Origin: Azospirillum canadense
GTDB taxonomy: Bacteria > Pseudomonadota > Alphaproteobacteria > Azospirillales > Azospirillaceae
DNA: 64,000 nt
Direction: 5' to 3'
Assembly (NCBI RefSeq): GCF_025961225.1
Contig: NZ_JAOQNG010000006.1
Span: forward strand, 1 to 64,000
Part shown: positions 16,829-25,261 of the stretch, one piece after another
Layout: every line of letters starts with the position of its first letter
Position numbering within the stretch: the first letter of the stretch is position 1
The notes under the pieces: model-generated
Database searches by the model: none
What the model was told of the DNA's origin: nothing
The model's input: only the letters and a program-made list of their open reading frames with translations
Position numbers and translations under genes: made by a program

Positions 16829-18544
16829 TCACCCCTCCCCAGCCGCGCGGAGTTGGCTGGGAGGCTGGTCGTCGAGCGCGCCGGGCGGCTGGGCGGGCGC
16901 CACCCGCTGCAGCAGCATCTTGGCCCGCTCGTCGCCGAGGGCCGCCGCGCGCTCCAGCCAGTTGCGGGCGCGGGCGAAATCCTTCTGGTCGCTCCAATGG
17001 CCGTGCAGCTCGCCGAGCGCCGTCATGGCCGACGGCTCCTTATGCTCCGCCGCGGCGGTCAGCCAGCGGAGCGCCTCCTCGATGTTCTTTTCCACGCCCA
17101 GCCCCTGCATGCAGAAGCGGCCGAGATTGATCATGGCGCCGACATGCCCCTGCTCGGCGGCCTTGCGCGACCAGAAAGCGGCGCGGGCGTAGTCCTGCGG
17201 CACTCCGTCGCCGGCGGCGAGCATGGTGCCGAGCCGGAACTGGGCCAGCACGCTGCCCTGCTCGGCCGCCCGCTCGTACCAGGTCAGGGCGCCCGCCGGG
17301 TCGCGCGGCACGCCGAGGCCGAGGCTGTGCAGCGTGCCGATGTTGTAGACCGCGTCGCTGTTGCCCTGCTCAGCCGCGCGGCGGAACCAGTCGAGCGCCC
17401 GGTCGTAGTCGCGGGTCACCCCGCGCCCCTCGGCGTACAGCGCGCCGATGCGCAGCTGGGCCTGCGGGTCGCCCTGGCCGGCCGCCCGCTCCAACCAGCG
17501 GACCGCCTCCATCTCGTCGCGCGGCACGCCGGATCCGGCGAAATACATCTGAGCGATGATCTTCTGCGCCTCGCGGTGGCCCATCTCGGCCGCCGCCCGG
17601 TACCAGGTCGCGGCGTCGAACAGGTTGGGCTGCATCCCGGCCCCCCGGCTGTTCAGGTGGCCGAGCTGCATCATGGCCTCGGTGTCGCCCTGGACCGCCG
17701 CCTTGCGCAGCCAAGTTTCGGCGGTGTGCGGGTCGGCCGCCACGCCGATGCCCCGCGCGTGCATCAGGCCGAGCGCCCGCTGAGCGGCGGCGGCGCCGGC
17801 CTCGGCGGCGCGGTGGAAGCAGGCGAGCGCCTCGGCCTGGTCCTGCGCCACCCCTACCCCGGAGGCGTACTGGGTGCCGAGATAGTACCAGGCCATGACG
17901 TTCTTCTGCTCGGCCGCCTTGCAGAACCACTGGTGCGCGGCTTCCGGGTCGGACGTGCCCCCGTAGCCGCCGGCGAGCAGCGTCCCCAGCCCGAGCTGGG
18001 CCGCTGCATTGCCCTGTTCGGCGGCGACGCAGTACCAGCGCTTCGCCTCGGCGTAGTCGGGAGTGATCCCGAAGCCGGACGCGTGCATGTAGCCGAGCAT
18101 GGCCTGCGCGCCGACGACGCCCTGTTCGGCGGCGGCACGCGCCCAGCGCAGCGCTTCCTTGTAGTCCTGCTCGATCTTCAGGCCGTTGGGGAAGAGGACC
18201 GACAGGGCCTCGTCGGTCGGCGTGATGCCCTTCGGCGCGTCGCAACCGTAATAATAGATTTCGGCTAGCCGCGCCTGCGCGTCGCCATGGCCGTTCTCGG
18301 CCGCCTGTCGGTACCAGCCGACCGCGTCGACCGCGTTGCGCACCACGCCCTTGCCTTGGTCGTACAGGCGGCCGATCTGGTACTGGGCACCGGCATGGCC
18401 GGCGCGCGCCGCCGAAAGCCAGGATTCCAGGGCCGCCTTGTGGTCCTCGCGCTCGTGCGCCTTCAAGCCCCTGGCGTACTCGTCGTCCGGCGAAGCGGCG
18501 CCGAACAGCCGCCCGGCTGCCTTGATGAGCTTGCGCATCGGCAT
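16829..18544 (-). CDS. Sel1-like repeat protein
   Basis: A 571-residue protein made almost entirely of about 13 tandem Sel1-like repeats of 36 residues, each with the pattern A-x-x-x-L-G-x-x-Y-x-x-G-x-G-V-x-x-D-x-x-x-A-x-x-W. Examples are AQYQIGRLYDQGKGVVRN and AQLRIGALYAEGRGVTRDY. Such solenoids are scaffolds for protein-protein contact and occur in bacterial signalling and envelope biogenesis. No signal peptide or membrane segment is seen. It lies just downstream of the type I secretion pair on the same strand (102 bases after the fusion protein gene), so it may belong to that operon. Start 18544 follows AAGGAAAG; GTG at 18550 and ATG at 18538 are alternatives. Confidence 0.88.
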   Translation of the reverse strand: MPMRKLIKAAGRLFGAASPDDEYARGLKAHEREDHKAALESWLSAARAGHAGAQYQIGRLYDQGKGVVRNAVDAVGWYRQAAENGHGDAQARLAEIYYYGCDAPKGITPTDEALSVLFPNGLKIEQDYKEALRWARAAAEQGVVGAQAMLGYMHASGFGITPDYAEAKRWYCVAAEQGNAAAQLGLGTLLAGGYGGTSDPEAAHQWFCKAAEQKNVMAWYYLGTQYASGVGVAQDQAEALACFHRAAEAGAAAAQRALGLMHARGIGVAADPHTAETWLRKAAVQGDTEAMMQLGHLNSRGAGMQPNLFDAATWYRAAAEMGHREAQKIIAQMYFAGSGVPRDEMEAVRWLERAAGQGDPQAQLRIGALYAEGRGVTRDYDRALDWFRRAAEQGNSDAVYNIGTLHSLGLGVPRDPAGALTWYERAAEQGSVLAQFRLGTMLAAGDGVPQDYARAAFWSRKAAEQGHVGAMINLGRFCMQGLGVEKNIEEALRWLTAAAEHKEPSAMTALGELHGHWSDQKDFARARNWLERAAALGDERAKMLLQRVAPAQPPGALDDQPPSQLRAAGEG

Positions 18545-18600
18545 CAACACCCTTTCCTTAACTCTTGCCGGAACCAGCCAACCAGCGGCCTTCGGGGAAG

Positions 18601-18627
18601 CACCGGACCACGTCCTCCGGTCCGGTG
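18601..18627. other. Hairpin between the fusion protein and Sel1 genes
   Basis: A perfect 9-bp stem (18601-18609 with 18619-18627) with a 9-base loop lies in the gap between two minus-strand genes. No T-run follows, so it is more likely a processing or partial-termination structure than a full terminator. Confidence 0.4.
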
Positions 18628-18646
18628 TCGGAACCCCGCCGGCGTC

Positions 18647-20005
18647 TTACGGTTCGCGCATGCCTTCCGAACCATTCCTCAAGGCCCCTTCGACCAGATA
18701 GGCCATGATGGTCCTTTCGCCGACCACGATGTCGGCCGTCAGCGGCATGCCGGGAACCAACCGGAAATCGCTCGGCACATCCCGCAGCTTCACGTCGGTC
18801 ATCTGGATCCGCGCCCGGAAGAAGGGACGCTGCGCCTGGGTCTGGTCCTCGCGCTTGGTGAAGGAATCCTCGCTGATCGTCTTCACCACGCCCTTCGCCA
18901 TTCCGTGCTCGACGAAACGGTAGGCGTCGAACTTGATCTGCACTTGGTCGCCCGGCTTGACGAAGCCCTGATCGATGCCGGCGATCTCCGCCTCCACTTC
19001 CAGCGTCGCGTTCAGCGGCATCAGAGTGTAGATCGGCTGGGCCTGCTCGACCACCGAACCGACGGAGTACTTCCCGACTTCCAGGACCACGGCGTCATCC
19101 ACAGCGCGCAGCTCGACCAGATCCCGGCGCTTCTGAGCCTTGGCCAGCTCTTCGCGGGCGCGCTCCAGGTCGATCTGCCGGGTCGACAGATCGGTCAGCA
19201 GCGTGCTGCGCCATTGCTGGATGTAGACCTCGCGTTCGGCGCGCAGCGCCTCCAGGTCGTGGGTGGCGGTGCGGATGGTGTTCTCGCTGTTGCCGAGGTT
19301 GCGCTCGGTCTCCACGCGGGTGTCGCTGGCGATGAGCGAGTTGAGGCGGCTGCCGGTCTGGTTCTTCTCCAGCGTCTGCCGCATCGTCTCGATCTCGCCG
19401 ACGATCTTCAGGCGCGAGCGGTAATGCTCGGCGTCCGTCTGGTTGCTCTTGATCGTCGCCTGGAGGGTGGCCATGCGCTGCTCGAAGTTCGCCAGCTTGG
19501 CCGTGTACTCCGCCTGGCGGTAGCGCCAGATCGATTCCTGCAGCAGCCGGTCCGGATCGTTGCCGCCGGCCGCAAAGGCCTCGTTCCGGGACTCCGCCTG
19601 CATGCGGGCGATCTCGGCCGTCAGCTTGCCGACCTGTCGCCCGAGTTGGGCGACGTCGGCCGACGAGAAGGTCGGGTCGAGCGTCGCCAGAACCTGCCCG
19701 CGGCGCACGGTGTCACCCGCCCGCACGTTCATGTTGCGGATGATCGAGATCTCCAGCGGCTGCACGACGATGGTGGGCGACTGGGACACCACACGTCCCG
19801 TCGTGCTCACCACCCGGTCGAGCTTGGTCACCGAGGCCAGCACGATGAACAGGGCCAGCATGCCCGCCAGGGTCCAGACGACGGCCCGCGCCAGGACGGG
19901 CTCGGGCTGGCCGGTGATCTCCGCGGTTTCGCCCTGGAAATCGTTGATGGCCTGCTCGGCGGCCTGATCAGGTGTTTGCTGCCGGCGTAAGAGGAGCGCG
20001 CTCAT
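18647..20005 (-). CDS. Type I secretion membrane fusion protein (HlyD family)
   Basis: A 452-residue periplasmic adaptor. One N-terminal transmembrane helix (about residues 40-62, WTLAGMLALFIVLASV) is followed by the lipoyl half-motif (IIRNMNVRAGDTVRRGQVLATLDP), a long coiled-coil of about 200 residues, the second half-motif region (LRAVDDAVVLEVGKYSVGSVV) and the HlyD C-terminal block with LVPGMPLTADIVVGERT. It links an inner-membrane ABC exporter to a TolC-type outer-membrane channel. The start at 20005 lies 38 bases inside the upstream exporter gene, so translation is probably coupled. An upstream in-frame start at 20086 exists but lacks family similarity. No TolC homologue is visible in the window. 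Confidence 0.93.
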   Translation of the reverse strand: MSALLLRRQQTPDQAAEQAINDFQGETAEITGQPEPVLARAVVWTLAGMLALFIVLASVTKLDRVVSTTGRVVSQSPTIVVQPLEISIIRNMNVRAGDTVRRGQVLATLDPTFSSADVAQLGRQVGKLTAEIARMQAESRNEAFAAGGNDPDRLLQESIWRYRQAEYTAKLANFEQRMATLQATIKSNQTDAEHYRSRLKIVGEIETMRQTLEKNQTGSRLNSLIASDTRVETERNLGNSENTIRTATHDLEALRAEREVYIQQWRSTLLTDLSTRQIDLERAREELAKAQKRRDLVELRAVDDAVVLEVGKYSVGSVVEQAQPIYTLMPLNATLEVEAEIAGIDQGFVKPGDQVQIKFDAYRFVEHGMAKGVVKTISEDSFTKREDQTQAQRPFFRARIQMTDVKLRDVPSDFRLVPGMPLTADIVVGERTIMAYLVEGALRNGSEGMREP

Positions 20006-22205
20006 GAGTGCTTCCCGGGGAAAGGTGGCGGTTCTGCTGGAACCAGAGATGCCGATAGACGTCGCAACGCTGGAGCAGCTCGTCATGCTTGCCCATGTCG
20101 TAGAGCTTGCCGCGTTCCATCACGATGATCTGGTCGCAGTTCACCAGCGAGGCGAGGCGGTGGGAAATGACGATCATCGTCCGGCCCTGGGCGATGCGCG
20201 TCAGGTTGTTGTTGATGATGGCTTCGCTGTCGGGGTCGAGCGCGCTGGTCGCCTCGTCCAGGATCAGGACGCTGGGATCGACCAGCAGGGCGCGGGCGAT
20301 GGCGATGCGCTGACGCTGGCCGCCCGACAGGTTGGCCGAGCCTTCCTCGATCATCGTCTCGTAGCCGCGCGGCAGGCGCTCGATGAATTCCTCGGCACCC
20401 GCGAGCCGGGCCGCCCGCATCACCTCCTCCAGGGAGGCGCTGCGGTTGGCCGCCATGATGTTCTCGCGGATGGTGCCGTTGAACAGGAAGTTATCCTGCA
20501 GCACGACGCCCAGGTTGGAGCGCAGGTGGCTGAGGTCGATCTCGCGCAGGTCGACGCCGTCGATCTTGATCAGGCCCTCGTAGTTCTGATGGAGGCCCTG
20601 CAGCACGCGCGTGACGGTGGTCTTGCCCGAGCCGGACCGCCCCATGATGCCGATGACGTTGCCGGCCTTAATGGAGAAGGAGATGTTGTCGAGCGCCGGG
20701 TTCTGCGAGCCCGAATAGCGGAAACGCACCTCGTTGAAGGCGATGTCGCCCTTGATCTCCGGGCGCACGCCGTGGCGGCCCAGCCCCTGCTCCGGCGCCT
20801 GGTTGACCACGGAGGCCACCTGCGCGACGGCGCCGCGGACTTCCTGGAACTGCTGCATCAGGGCGGCGATCTGGACGAAGGGCGCCGTCGCGCGGCTGGC
20901 GATCATGCTGAAGGCGACCAGCATGCCGCTGTAGGCGGACCCGCCATCGCTCAGAGCGAGGTAGGCGCCGACCACCAGGGTGCCGGCGTAGATCGACTTC
21001 TCCAACGGCTGCAGGATGGTCTGCGGCTGGTTGGACAGGTGCTGCATGGCGGTGTTGGCCCGCACGGCGTCGGCCACGCGGATGTCCCAGTCAAGCCGCT
21101 TGCGCCCTTCGAGCGCCAGCGACTTGACCGTGCGGGCGCCGTGCAGGACCTCAATGAGGAAGGACCCCTTGCGCTGCTCCGCCGCGACGACCTTGCCGTA
21201 AGCCCGCGACAGCGGGCCGATGTAGACGGCCACCACCACGCACATCAGCAGGGCCACGCCCAGCACCAGGAAGGCGAGGATCGGGCTCATCACGAACATC
21301 GCCGGGATCAGCACGACGAGCGTCATGCTGTCGAGCACGGTCCCGAACAGCTGGCCGGTCAGGAAACCGCGGATGCGCCAGACTTCGTTGATCTTGTGGG
21401 CGATCACGCCGGTCGGCGTGCGTTCGAAGAAGTCGATCGGCAGGCCGATCATGCGATCGAAGATGTAGGTGTTGATCCGCGCATCCACCTTCGCCGTGCC
21501 GACCGCGACCAGATAGCGCCGCAGATAGCCGAAGATGGTGTCGAACAGCAGGAAGAACCCGATGGCCCCGATCAGCACGTAAAGCGTGGACAGGCGCTGG
21601 TGGACGAGCACGCGGTCCAGGATGATCATGTAGACCATCGGCGGGACCAGGGCGAACAGGCTGAGGATGAGGGCGGAGACGCCGACGTCGCGGAAGATCC
21701 GCTTCTCGCGCAGGATCTGCCCCACTACCCAGCCGAAGCCGAACGGCCGCTCCTCGTCGTTGACGCGGTAGCGCCGCTTGACGAAGATCGCCTCACCGTC
21801 CCAGACGGAGGTAAGGCGCAGTTCGTCCACGGCGATGCAAGCCTGGTCGGGGCTCAGCGGATCCTGCAGCATCGCGGCGGGCGCCCCGCCGTCTTGGCGG
21901 AAGGCGACCAGCACCATGGTGCTTCCGTCGCGCAGGCGGATCAGGAGCGGCAGGGCCTTGCCCATGCGCGACAGATGCTTCCAGCGCAGCTTCGCCGACC
22001 GGGCGGTCAGGCCGTTGTCGTCGGCGATCTTCAGGAGCAGGCTTACCGGTGGCTCGCCGGACTCAACGGCATAGTCACGCTTCAGCTGCTCGACCGAAAG
22101 ATGAAGCCCATGGTGGCGCGCAACAACGGCAAGCGCATGGAGGCTGGTGGTCCGTGCGGCCTCGGCAGAGGCATTTTGCGGATCTGTGGCGGTCTTGCTC
22201 TGCAT
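19968..22205 (-). CDS. Type I secretion ABC exporter (HlyB/PrtD-like) with degenerate C39 domain
   Basis: A 745-residue inner-membrane exporter. Residues about 15-130 are a C39-like domain (TSLHALAVVARHHGLHLS, DNGLTARSAKL) that lacks the catalytic cysteine, as in HlyB, where it binds the substrate rather than cutting it. Then come about six transmembrane helices and an ATPase domain with Walker A GRSGSGKTT, signature LSGGQRQRIAIARAL, Walker B VLILDEATSALD and the switch histidine in VISHR. It pairs with the overlapping HlyD-type gene. RTX proteins at 1-213 and 12.4-14.2 kb are plausible cargoes. Start 22205 (MQSKTATDPQ) is preceded by AGGGG. An upstream ATG at 22274 is possible. Confidence 0.93.
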   Translation of the reverse strand: MQSKTATDPQNASAEAARTTSLHALAVVARHHGLHLSVEQLKRDYAVESGEPPVSLLLKIADDNGLTARSAKLRWKHLSRMGKALPLLIRLRDGSTMVLVAFRQDGGAPAAMLQDPLSPDQACIAVDELRLTSVWDGEAIFVKRRYRVNDEERPFGFGWVVGQILREKRIFRDVGVSALILSLFALVPPMVYMIILDRVLVHQRLSTLYVLIGAIGFFLLFDTIFGYLRRYLVAVGTAKVDARINTYIFDRMIGLPIDFFERTPTGVIAHKINEVWRIRGFLTGQLFGTVLDSMTLVVLIPAMFVMSPILAFLVLGVALLMCVVVAVYIGPLSRAYGKVVAAEQRKGSFLIEVLHGARTVKSLALEGRKRLDWDIRVADAVRANTAMQHLSNQPQTILQPLEKSIYAGTLVVGAYLALSDGGSAYSGMLVAFSMIASRATAPFVQIAALMQQFQEVRGAVAQVASVVNQAPEQGLGRHGVRPEIKGDIAFNEVRFRYSGSQNPALDNISFSIKAGNVIGIMGRSGSGKTTVTRVLQGLHQNYEGLIKIDGVDLREIDLSHLRSNLGVVLQDNFLFNGTIRENIMAANRSASLEEVMRAARLAGAEEFIERLPRGYETMIEEGSANLSGGQRQRIAIARALLVDPSVLILDEATSALDPDSEAIINNNLTRIAQGRTMIVISHRLASLVNCDQIIVMERGKLYDMGKHDELLQRCDVYRHLWFQQNRHLSPGSTHERAPLTPAANT

Positions 22206-22370
22206 CTGGCCCCTGTGTTCCAGTCGCTCTTCCGGTGGCGTCCCAATGGCGCGACTGTACGTTACTACCTTCATCGGACACAAGCGCCACGCCGGGGAGC
22301 CTCAATTTGGGCGAGCTTTAAAAGGTCATTGGAGCGACGGTATCAGTTGTGACGTATTGTGGGTACTCCG

Positions 22371-22453
22371 AAAAAATAACCCTTCCCGAGGCCGCCACGC
22401 GGCAGGCGTGCGCCAGCGGCCTGGCGCCCGGGCCCATGCACCCGGAAGGGTTA
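22371..22453 (-). terminator. Rho-independent terminator at the end of the gmd-wzm-wzt-fcl operon
   Basis: A perfect 10-bp inverted repeat (22444-22453 with 22377-22386) closes a GC-rich branched loop and is followed on the minus strand by six T residues (22376-22371). The first arm contains the fcl stop codon, so termination begins inside the gene end. The span also separates the operon from the type I exporter gene. Confidence 0.75.
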
Positions 22454-23422
22454 CCCCAGGCCGCGCAAGGAGCCGGAACCCAGCTTGTCCACATACCAGC
22501 GGTAGGTCCGCGCGAACCCCTCGCGCAGCGGGGTCTGCGCGGTCCATCCCATGGCGGCGAGCCGGCTGTTGTCCATGATCTTGCGCGGCGTCCCATTGGG
22601 TTTGGAGGTGTCGAAGCGGAATCCGCCCCGGTAGCCGATCACGCCGGCCAGCAGCTCGGCAAGGTTGCGGATGGAGATCTCATGGCCGGAGCCGAGGTTG
22701 ACGTGGGGCTCGCCCGAATAGGCCTTCGCCAGGAAGACCAGCCCGTCCGCCAGATCGTCGACGAACAGGAACTCACGCAGCGGGCTGCCGTCGCCCCACA
22801 GTTCAACGCTGTCGGTCCCCTCCTCCTTGGCCCGGTGGATCCGGACCATCAGCGCGGCGGCGACATGCCCCTGCTGGACGTCGAAGTTGTCGCCATAGCC
22901 GTAGAGGTTGGTCGGCATCGCTGCGATGAAGTCGCAGCCGTACTGCCGGCGGTAGGCCTGGCACATCTTGATGCCGGCGATCTTGGCGACGGCGTACCAC
23001 TCGTTGGTCGGTTCCAGCGGGCCGGTCAACAGCGCCTCCTCGCGCATCGGCTGCGGCGCCAGCCGCGGGTAGATGCAGGAGGAGCCCAGGAACACCAGCT
23101 TGTGCACGCCCACGCGGTGGGCGGCGTGGATGACGTTGGTCTCGATCGCCAGGTTCTCGTACAGGAATTCGGCCGGGCGGCTGTTGTTGGCGTGGATGCC
23201 GCCGACCAACGCCGCGGCGAGGAACACGACGTCCGGCCGGGCCTCGGCCATCCAGTCCTCCACCTCCGCCTGCCGGCGCAGGTCGACGCTCTCGCGGCCG
23301 ACCGTGAGGATCTCGCACGGCTCCCGTTCGAGCCGGCGGACAATCGCCGATCCCGCCATGCCGCGGTGTCCTGCGACCCAAACGCGCTTGCCGTCCAAGG
23401 AAAATGCCGTCTCGGCCGTCAT
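22451..23422 (-). CDS. fcl: GDP-L-fucose synthase
   Basis: A 323-residue short-chain dehydrogenase that completes GDP-L-fucose synthesis by epimerising and reducing GDP-4-keto-6-deoxymannose with NADPH. The nucleotide motif is VWVAGHRGMAGSAIVRRL. The Fcl-specific stretch is VGGIHANNSRPAEFLYEN, the catalytic serine lies in FLGSSCIYPRLAPQP and the Tyr/Lys pair in NEWYAVAKIAGIKMCQ. Length is normal. Start 23422 follows GGAGGG. It is the last gene of a minus-strand operon whose first gene, gmd, supplies its substrate. Such genes were called nodulation/exopolysaccharide (noe) genes in related plasmids. Confidence 0.95.
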   Translation of the reverse strand: MTAETAFSLDGKRVWVAGHRGMAGSAIVRRLEREPCEILTVGRESVDLRRQAEVEDWMAEARPDVVFLAAALVGGIHANNSRPAEFLYENLAIETNVIHAAHRVGVHKLVFLGSSCIYPRLAPQPMREEALLTGPLEPTNEWYAVAKIAGIKMCQAYRRQYGCDFIAAMPTNLYGYGDNFDVQQGHVAAALMVRIHRAKEEGTDSVELWGDGSPLREFLFVDDLADGLVFLAKAYSGEPHVNLGSGHEISIRNLAELLAGVIGYRGGFRFDTSKPNGTPRKIMDNSRLAAMGWTAQTPLREGFARTYRWYVDKLGSGSLRGLG

Positions 23423-23456
23423 GCGTCCCTCCACTACCATCGCGCCAGGATGCCCC

Positions 23457-24221
23457 TCAGCGGAGCGGAGCGTCCAGGGTCTGTGCATGGTATTCGTCCA
23501 GCACCTCGTCCACCGGCCCAAACCGCTGCACCGTGCCCCGTTCGAGCCAGAGAACCTTGTTGCACAGGCGCCGCAGCACGTCCTCGACGTGGGAGGCGAC
23601 GACCATGATGCTGGAGCGGTTCACGAAGCCCTCGGCCCGGCGCTGGGCCTTTTCGAGGAACTTGTTGTCGCTGACGGCGAGCCATTCGTCCATCAGCAGG
23701 ATCTCCGGGTCGACCGAGGTCGCCGCAGCGAAGGCGAGACGGAGCGTCATGCCCGCCGAATAGGTGCGGACCGGCAGGTCGAGGTAGTCGCCAAGCTCGG
23801 TGAAGGCGGCGATGTCGTCCATCTTCCGCTCCACCTCATTGGCGTCGATGCCGAAATAGGCGGCGCGCATCCGGATGTTGTCGTAGCCCGACGCGTCCAT
23901 GTCGAGGCCGAGGCCGAGGTCGAACAGCGGCGTGACGCGCCCTTCGACGCGGATCCGCCCGGCCGTCGGCTCGTACACGCCGGCCAGCACGCGCAGCAGC
24001 GTCGTCTTGCCGGCGCCGTTGCCCCCGATCAGCCCCACCCGGTCGCCGTGCTCCAGGGTCAACGAAAAGTTGCTCAACGCCTTCACGGTGACGCGGTGAT
24101 GGGCGTCGTGCTTCAGCACGCCGCTGGTGGAGGTGCGCAGCAGGGTCTTCTTCAGGGAGCGCGCGCTTCCCTGGTAAAGGACGAAATCGACCGAAACGTC
24201 GTTCAGGTGGATCGAAGCCAT
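23457..24221 (-). CDS. wzt: Polysaccharide ABC exporter ATP-binding protein (Wzt/KpsT family)
   Basis: A 254-residue ATPase of the polysaccharide export group. Walker A is IGGNGAGKTTLLRVLAG, and the TPLFDLGLGLDMDASGYDN region between Walker A and the signature is characteristic of Wzt/KpsT/TagH proteins. The degenerate signature is RTYSAGMTLRLAFA, Walker B is PEILLMDEWLAVSD and the switch is ASHVEDVLRRL. It lacks the long C-terminal carbohydrate-binding domain of O9a-type Wzt, so substrate recognition through that domain is not expected. Its ATG overlaps the permease stop (TGATG). The pair should export an undecaprenyl- or lipid-linked glycan. The next gene, fcl, starts 34 bases on. Confidence 0.93.
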   Translation of the reverse strand: MASIHLNDVSVDFVLYQGSARSLKKTLLRTSTSGVLKHDAHHRVTVKALSNFSLTLEHGDRVGLIGGNGAGKTTLLRVLAGVYEPTAGRIRVEGRVTPLFDLGLGLDMDASGYDNIRMRAAYFGIDANEVERKMDDIAAFTELGDYLDLPVRTYSAGMTLRLAFAAATSVDPEILLMDEWLAVSDNKFLEKAQRRAEGFVNRSSIMVVASHVEDVLRRLCNKVLWLERGTVQRFGPVDEVLDEYHAQTLDAPLR

Positions 24222-25081
24222 CAGAGCCAGTAGGCGATGCGTTTGCGGAAACGGGCGAAGAAGGCGAAGGTGAACGCCCAGCCGGCCACGGCGAACAGCA
24301 GGCCGACCGCCCAGTTCTCCCAATGGGGAAGCTGGCCGAGCAGCGGCGCCCGGATGGCCTCGATCAGGTGGTAGAAGGGGTTGAGCATCATCAGGTAGCG
24401 CCGGTCCCCCAGCAGCTCCGGCTTCCACATGACCGGCGTCACGAAGAACAGCAGTTGGATCACGCTGGCGACGATGGGCGGCACGTCGCGGAAGCGCGTG
24501 CAGATCATGCCGCACAGGAGCATGATCCAGCCGGCGTTCACCAGCAGGAGCCCGAGCCCCGCAAGGGCCAGCAGAACGCCCGTCACCCCCGGCCACACCC
24601 CGAAGATCACCGCCACCACCGCGAAGATAACTATGTTGTGGGCGTAGATGATCAGGTTCCGCCACAGCGCGCGCAGGATGTGCAGCGACATCGGGATGCG
24701 CACATTCTTGATCAGCGGCTCCAGGTCGATGAAGCTCGTGCAGCCTTCGTTCAGGAAGGACGCGACGAAGTTCCAGGTGGCCAGGCCGATGGCGAGGAAC
24801 GGCAGGTAGTTTTCCAGGTCGAGCCGGAACAGCGTCCCGTAGATGAGGCCGAGGCTGGCGACCATGACCGCCATGCTGAGCGTCAGCCAGAAGGGCCCGA
24901 GCACCGAACGGCGGTAGCGCTTGCGGATGTCGTGCCAGCCGAGCTTGCTCCACAGCCGCCAACGCCGGCCGCCTTCCAGCAGGTCGTCCCAGGCCCGATC
25001 TACCTGGCTGCGGTCGCCGGAATCGTAGACGTCCTTGCTTTGCCGGCGGAACAGGGTGCCGGTCATGCTCTCACTCGTCAT
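24221..25081 (-). CDS. wzm: Polysaccharide ABC exporter permease (Wzm/KpsM, ABC-2 family)
   Basis: A 286-residue inner-membrane permease with six predicted transmembrane segments. The N-terminal amphipathic region has WSKLGWHDIRKRYRRSVLGPFW, typical of ABC-2 polysaccharide permeases, and the later FFVTPVMWKPELL and LNPFYHLIEAIRAPLLG blocks are also family hallmarks. It forms the channel for Wzt at 23457-24221. Start 25081 (MTSESMTGTLF) is chosen by alignment to usual length; 25066 is possible. About 180 bases with a small hairpin separate it from gmd upstream. Confidence 0.92.
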   Translation of the reverse strand: MTSESMTGTLFRRQSKDVYDSGDRSQVDRAWDDLLEGGRRWRLWSKLGWHDIRKRYRRSVLGPFWLTLSMAVMVASLGLIYGTLFRLDLENYLPFLAIGLATWNFVASFLNEGCTSFIDLEPLIKNVRIPMSLHILRALWRNLIIYAHNIVIFAVVAVIFGVWPGVTGVLLALAGLGLLLVNAGWIMLLCGMICTRFRDVPPIVASVIQLLFFVTPVMWKPELLGDRRYLMMLNPFYHLIEAIRAPLLGQLPHWENWAVGLLFAVAGWAFTFAFFARFRKRIAYWL

Positions 25082-25171
25082 TGCAGGCGCTCTGGTTGCA
25101 AGCCGCGACCGCACACAGGCGATGCCACGGCGAAGAGGCTCTGGACAACACCACGCGAACTCCGGGGCGAA

Positions 25172-25192
25172 ACAAACCGAACGGCGGTTTGT
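25172..25192. other. Hairpin in the gmd-wzm gap
   Basis: A perfect 8-bp stem (25172-25179 with 25185-25192) with a 5-base loop. On the minus strand it is followed only by TT, so it is at most a weak attenuator within the operon. Confidence 0.35.
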
Positions 25193-25261
25193 ATACTCCG
25201 TTCGTCAGTGGCTTCACAGCCTTAACGCGCGGATGCCAGTCCTCCCGAGGTAGGGAGTCCT

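Noticed and set aside
16829..18544. Periodic DNA of about 108 bases
   Set aside because: It is the coding trace of 36-residue Sel1 repeats, not a DNA repeat array.
18287..22352. Two long plus-strand frames (567 and 782 residues) opposite the type I secretion genes
   Set aside because: Both are shadows of the HlyD and ABC exporter genes, whose motifs are complete on the minus strand.
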